A stretch of DNA of 9,135 nucleotides from Gemmatimonadota bacterium (GTDB lineage: Bacteria; Latescibacterota; UBA2968; UBA8231). This document shows, one piece after another, positions 7,495-9,135 of this stretch. The stretch's first letter is position 1, and every line of letters starts with the position of its first letter. The position numbers were made by a program, and so were the translations under genes. The stretch covers positions 6,066 through 15,200 of the forward strand of contig JAPOYQ010000405.1 in NCBI GenBank assembly GCA_026706505.1, read 5' to 3'. Under the pieces are notes generated by a model. It saw only the letters and a list, made by a program, of their open reading frames with translations. It made no database searches and was not told the DNA's origin.

Positions 7495-8742
7495 GGACTC
7501 GTTGGCTAGGACTTGGTCGAGGGTTTGTCGCTGGCGCAGCAGATGGAGTCCGCCGTCTGCGCCGAGCAGCACTTCGCATGCTTCCGGGAAGGAATTGTAG
7601 TTTTTGGCGGCCATGCCAGCGCAATAGGCCCCGCTGCCGCCAATAAAAACCGCGTCGCCGATGCGCGGCTCGGTGAGTACGCGAGGTCCCAGTTCTTCGG
7701 GGTTGCCGGATGCTGGCGTGAGAATATCCCCGCTTTCACAGCAATGGCCGGCGATTAGGTACTCGCCTTGGCCGCGCTCCTCGGGTGTGGCCGGGATTAC
7801 GACGATGGGGTGTTGCGCTCCGTACATGCTGGGACGCAGCACTTCGGTCATCCCGCTATCGATCTTGATGAAGGAATAGCCTTGCTGGCCGGTATCGACT
7901 ACATCGACGACGCTACAGACGATGGTGCCTGCGTTGCCCACCAAGAAGGTCCCAGGTTCGATTTCCATATGCAGTTTGCGGCCGTGCTCGCGGGCGAAGC
8001 GGTTAAATTCGTCGGCGACAGGTTGGCCGGCCTCGCACAAGTCGGTCGATACTTCGTCGGACATGCGCCCAATTTTGAAACCGCCGCCCATATTCACGCG
8101 CCTCACCTCGGGCAGCTTGGCGGCCACGCCGAGCGTTAGTCGGGCGCAGTGCTGCCAGACTTCTGGGTCGCTGCCCGAGCCGATATGGCTGTGCAATCCA
8201 GTGAGTTGCAGGTTGTGTTCGGCGGCTGTTGCGAGTACTTGGTCGAGGTGTTCGTGCCAGATGCCGAAGCTCGACGAAGGGCCACCCGTATTGGTGCGGT
8301 TGCTGTGTCCCGAGCCCAGGCCTGGGTTGATGCGCACGGAGACTCCGCGGCCCGGAAAGAGCCGGCCGTAGGTTTCGAGTTGATGCAGGGAACAGGCGTT
8401 AAAGAGGACGCCTTGGCGCACTAGGTCTGCTAAATTGTCGGGTAGTTGTTGGGCCGTGAGCTGAATCTGGGCCGCGGGGATGCCAGCGCGCATGGCCCGC
8501 AGCGCTTCGTAGCCACTGCTCGCGTCGATGTGCAGGCCAGCGCGGTTGAGAATGCGGATCACACCGGCTGACGGACAGGCTTTCACCGCGTAGCGCACCG
8601 TCAGGCCGTGTGCATTGGGGAAGGCCAGTGCCTTTTGGGCTTGGGATTCCAACGCCTTTTGATCATAGACAAAAGTGGGTGTCCCAAACTGGCGCTGGAC
8701 GGTGCGAACTTGGTCTTCAGACAGGAGTGAAAGCCGTTCCAT
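7471..8742 (-). CDS. PLP-dependent decarboxylase, diaminopimelate decarboxylase (LysA)-like, fold type III
   Basis: A 423-residue enzyme of the LysA/ornithine decarboxylase family. LysA converts meso-diaminopimelate to lysine in the cytoplasm; the length matches. Seen: the PLP-binding Lys54 in YAVKAC; HSHIGSG at 184-190; a glycine-rich phosphate-binding segment at 217-222 (NMGGGF); EPGTFLVGNAG at 262-272; LRPSMYGA at 302-309, keeping the Arg and Tyr that contact substrate in LysA; CESGD at 335-339 with the dimer-interface Cys and Glu; and GAYCAGM then NYN near 371-383. Two motifs differ from classic LysA: EPGT replaces EPGR, and NYNSFPEACEVLL replaces NYN-x-RPRPAEVL. Substrate choice could therefore differ, and a related amino acid or carrier-bound substrate is possible. 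The ATG at 8742 has only a weak AGGG upstream. The gene is transcribed away from the carbamoyltransferase and has a candidate promoter at 8800-8828. Confidence 0.82.
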   Translation of the reverse strand: MERLSLLSEDQVRTVQRQFGTPTFVYDQKALESQAQKALAFPNAHGLTVRYAVKACPSAGVIRILNRAGLHIDASSGYEALRAMRAGIPAAQIQLTAQQLPDNLADLVRQGVLFNACSLHQLETYGRLFPGRGVSVRINPGLGSGHSNRTNTGGPSSSFGIWHEHLDQVLATAAEHNLQLTGLHSHIGSGSDPEVWQHCARLTLGVAAKLPEVRRVNMGGGFKIGRMSDEVSTDLCEAGQPVADEFNRFAREHGRKLHMEIEPGTFLVGNAGTIVCSVVDVVDTGQQGYSFIKIDSGMTEVLRPSMYGAQHPIVVIPATPEERGQGEYLIAGHCCESGDILTPASGNPEELGPRVLTEPRIGDAVFIGGSGAYCAGMAAKNYNSFPEACEVLLGADGGLHLLRQRQTLDQVLANESLPAFLSA

Positions 8743-8756
8743 CGAATGACCCTAAC

Positions 8757-8785
8757 TTGATATTTTTCAATAGAATCCGTAGGCT
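8757..8785 (+). promoter_or_regulatory. Weak candidate promoter toward the carbamoyltransferase
   Basis: TTGATA (8757-8762, five of six to the sigma-70 -35 consensus) is followed after 17 bases by TAGGCT (8780-8785, keeping only the T, A and final T of the -10 box). It would leave a leader of about 45 bases before ATG 8836. TAGAAT at 8771-8776 is a better -10 by itself but has no matching -35. FCB bacteria may use a different promoter consensus, so this is a tentative call. Confidence 0.2.
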
Positions 8786-8799
8786 ATGAACAACTTTTT

Positions 8800-8828
8800 A
8801 GTATCGCTGCTGCATCCCATTTTGTCAA
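8800..8828 (-). promoter_or_regulatory. Candidate sigma-70-type promoter for the decarboxylase
   Basis: Read on the minus strand, a perfect TTGACA (8823-8828) is followed by a 17-base spacer and GATACT (8800-8805, four of six to TATAAT). Transcription would begin near 8793 and give a leader of about 50 bases before the decarboxylase ATG. It sits in the 93-base divergent gap, only 8 bases from the carbamoyltransferase start, so polymerase bound here could interfere with that gene. Confidence 0.45.
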
Positions 8829-8835
8829 GCTTCTT

Positions 8836-9135
8836 ATGGCCACTTACATCCTCGGCATTTCCGCGTTCTACCACGATAGCGCGGCCTGTTTGGTGCGCGA
8901 CGGAGAAATCGTTGCCGCGGCGCAGGAGGAGCGATTCACGCGCGTTAAACACGATCCAGATTTTCCCGTTCGCGCCGTCGAATACTGTCTGCGGGAAGGC
9001 GGTATTGAGGCCAAGGATCTGTACTGCGTAGGATTTTACGACAAACCCCTGTTGACCTTTGAACGCCTGCTAGAGACCCATCTCGGCACGGCACCGCTGG
9101 GCCTCCGCCTCTACTGGAAGAGCATGCGGGTATGG
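8836..9135 (+). CDS. Carbamoyltransferase, NodU/CmcH family, N-terminal 100 residues (runs off the window)
   Basis: The frame is open from ATG 8836 to the last base, exactly 100 codons with no stop. The protein begins MATYILGISAFYHDSAACLV, followed by GEIVAAAQEERFTR, KHDPDFP, VEYCLREGGI and FYDKPLLTFERLLE. These are the hallmark N-terminal motifs of NodU/CmcH/TobZ-type carbamoyltransferases, whose N-terminal Kae1/TsaD-like domain makes carbamoyl-adenylate from carbamoyl phosphate and ATP, with the C-terminal domain moving the carbamoyl group to a sugar, antibiotic or other acceptor. Full members are usually close to 600 residues, so most of this one lies outside. The acceptor cannot be told from this part. 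No clear ribosome-binding site precedes the start, but the family motifs begin right after the Met, which supports it. It is divergent from the decarboxylase across 93 bases. Confidence 0.9.
   Translation, partial: MATYILGISAFYHDSAACLVRDGEIVAAAQEERFTRVKHDPDFPVRAVEYCLREGGIEAKDLYCVGFYDKPLLTFERLLETHLGTAPLGLRLYWKSMRVW

Noticed and set aside
7513..8424. Several plus-strand open frames opposite the decarboxylase gene
   Set aside because: They are antisense to a gene with a full set of fold type III decarboxylase motifs and show no motif or ribosome-binding site of their own.
8786..9031. An 81-codon plus-strand open frame overlapping the start of the carbamoyltransferase
   Set aside because: It is in a different frame from the family motifs that run from 8836 to the window end, and its own translation has no recognisable features past a short hydrophobic start.

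Overview
The window is ordinary GC-rich bacterial DNA with densely packed protein genes. It holds two partial genes at its edges and five complete ones. I see no tRNA, rRNA, CRISPR array, insertion sequence or integrase. The best lineage clue is a large secreted protein with a Por-type (type IX) C-terminal sorting domain, directly followed by a PorV/PorQ-family outer-membrane protein. That points to the FCB superphylum. The GC-rich codon use fits a non-Bacteroidetes member (for example a Latescibacterota-like or related candidate phylum) better than a typical Bacteroidetes, but this placement is inference. Ribosome-binding sites are uneven: a strong AGGAGG before the PorV-like gene and nothing clear before several others.

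Layout. (1) Positions 1-4062, plus strand: the 3' part of a large surface or secreted protein with calcium-loop-like motifs, an FN3-like region and a C-terminal sorting domain, then a PorV/PorQ-like beta-barrel protein. A textbook intrinsic terminator at 4073-4107 closes this unit. (2) Positions 4125-7494, plus strand: a probable TPR lipoprotein, then two Dpp/Opp-type ABC permeases, the second beginning on the base after the first one's stop codon. No substrate-binding protein or ATPase is present here. Both permeases have enlarged extracytoplasmic segments after TM1. (3) Positions 7471-8742, minus strand: a PLP-dependent, LysA-like decarboxylase, convergent with and overlapping the second permease by 24 bp. 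(4) A 93-bp AT-richer divergent intergenic region with a good minus-strand promoter candidate. (5) Positions 8836-9135, plus strand: the first 100 codons of a NodU/CmcH-type carbamoyltransferase that runs off the window.

How they work together. The first pair reads as a type IX cargo next to its PorV-like partner, which in known systems delivers cargo to the surface attachment machinery. The TPR-permease unit reads as part of an oligopeptide or related solute importer whose other subunits are encoded elsewhere. The decarboxylase and carbamoyltransferase share a divergent control region and may be co-regulated, but nothing in the sequence proves a shared pathway. I see no clearly new system. 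The most unusual points are the roughly 90-residue insert in the first permease, the altered active-site motifs of the decarboxylase, and the terminator placed 17 bases before the TPR gene.
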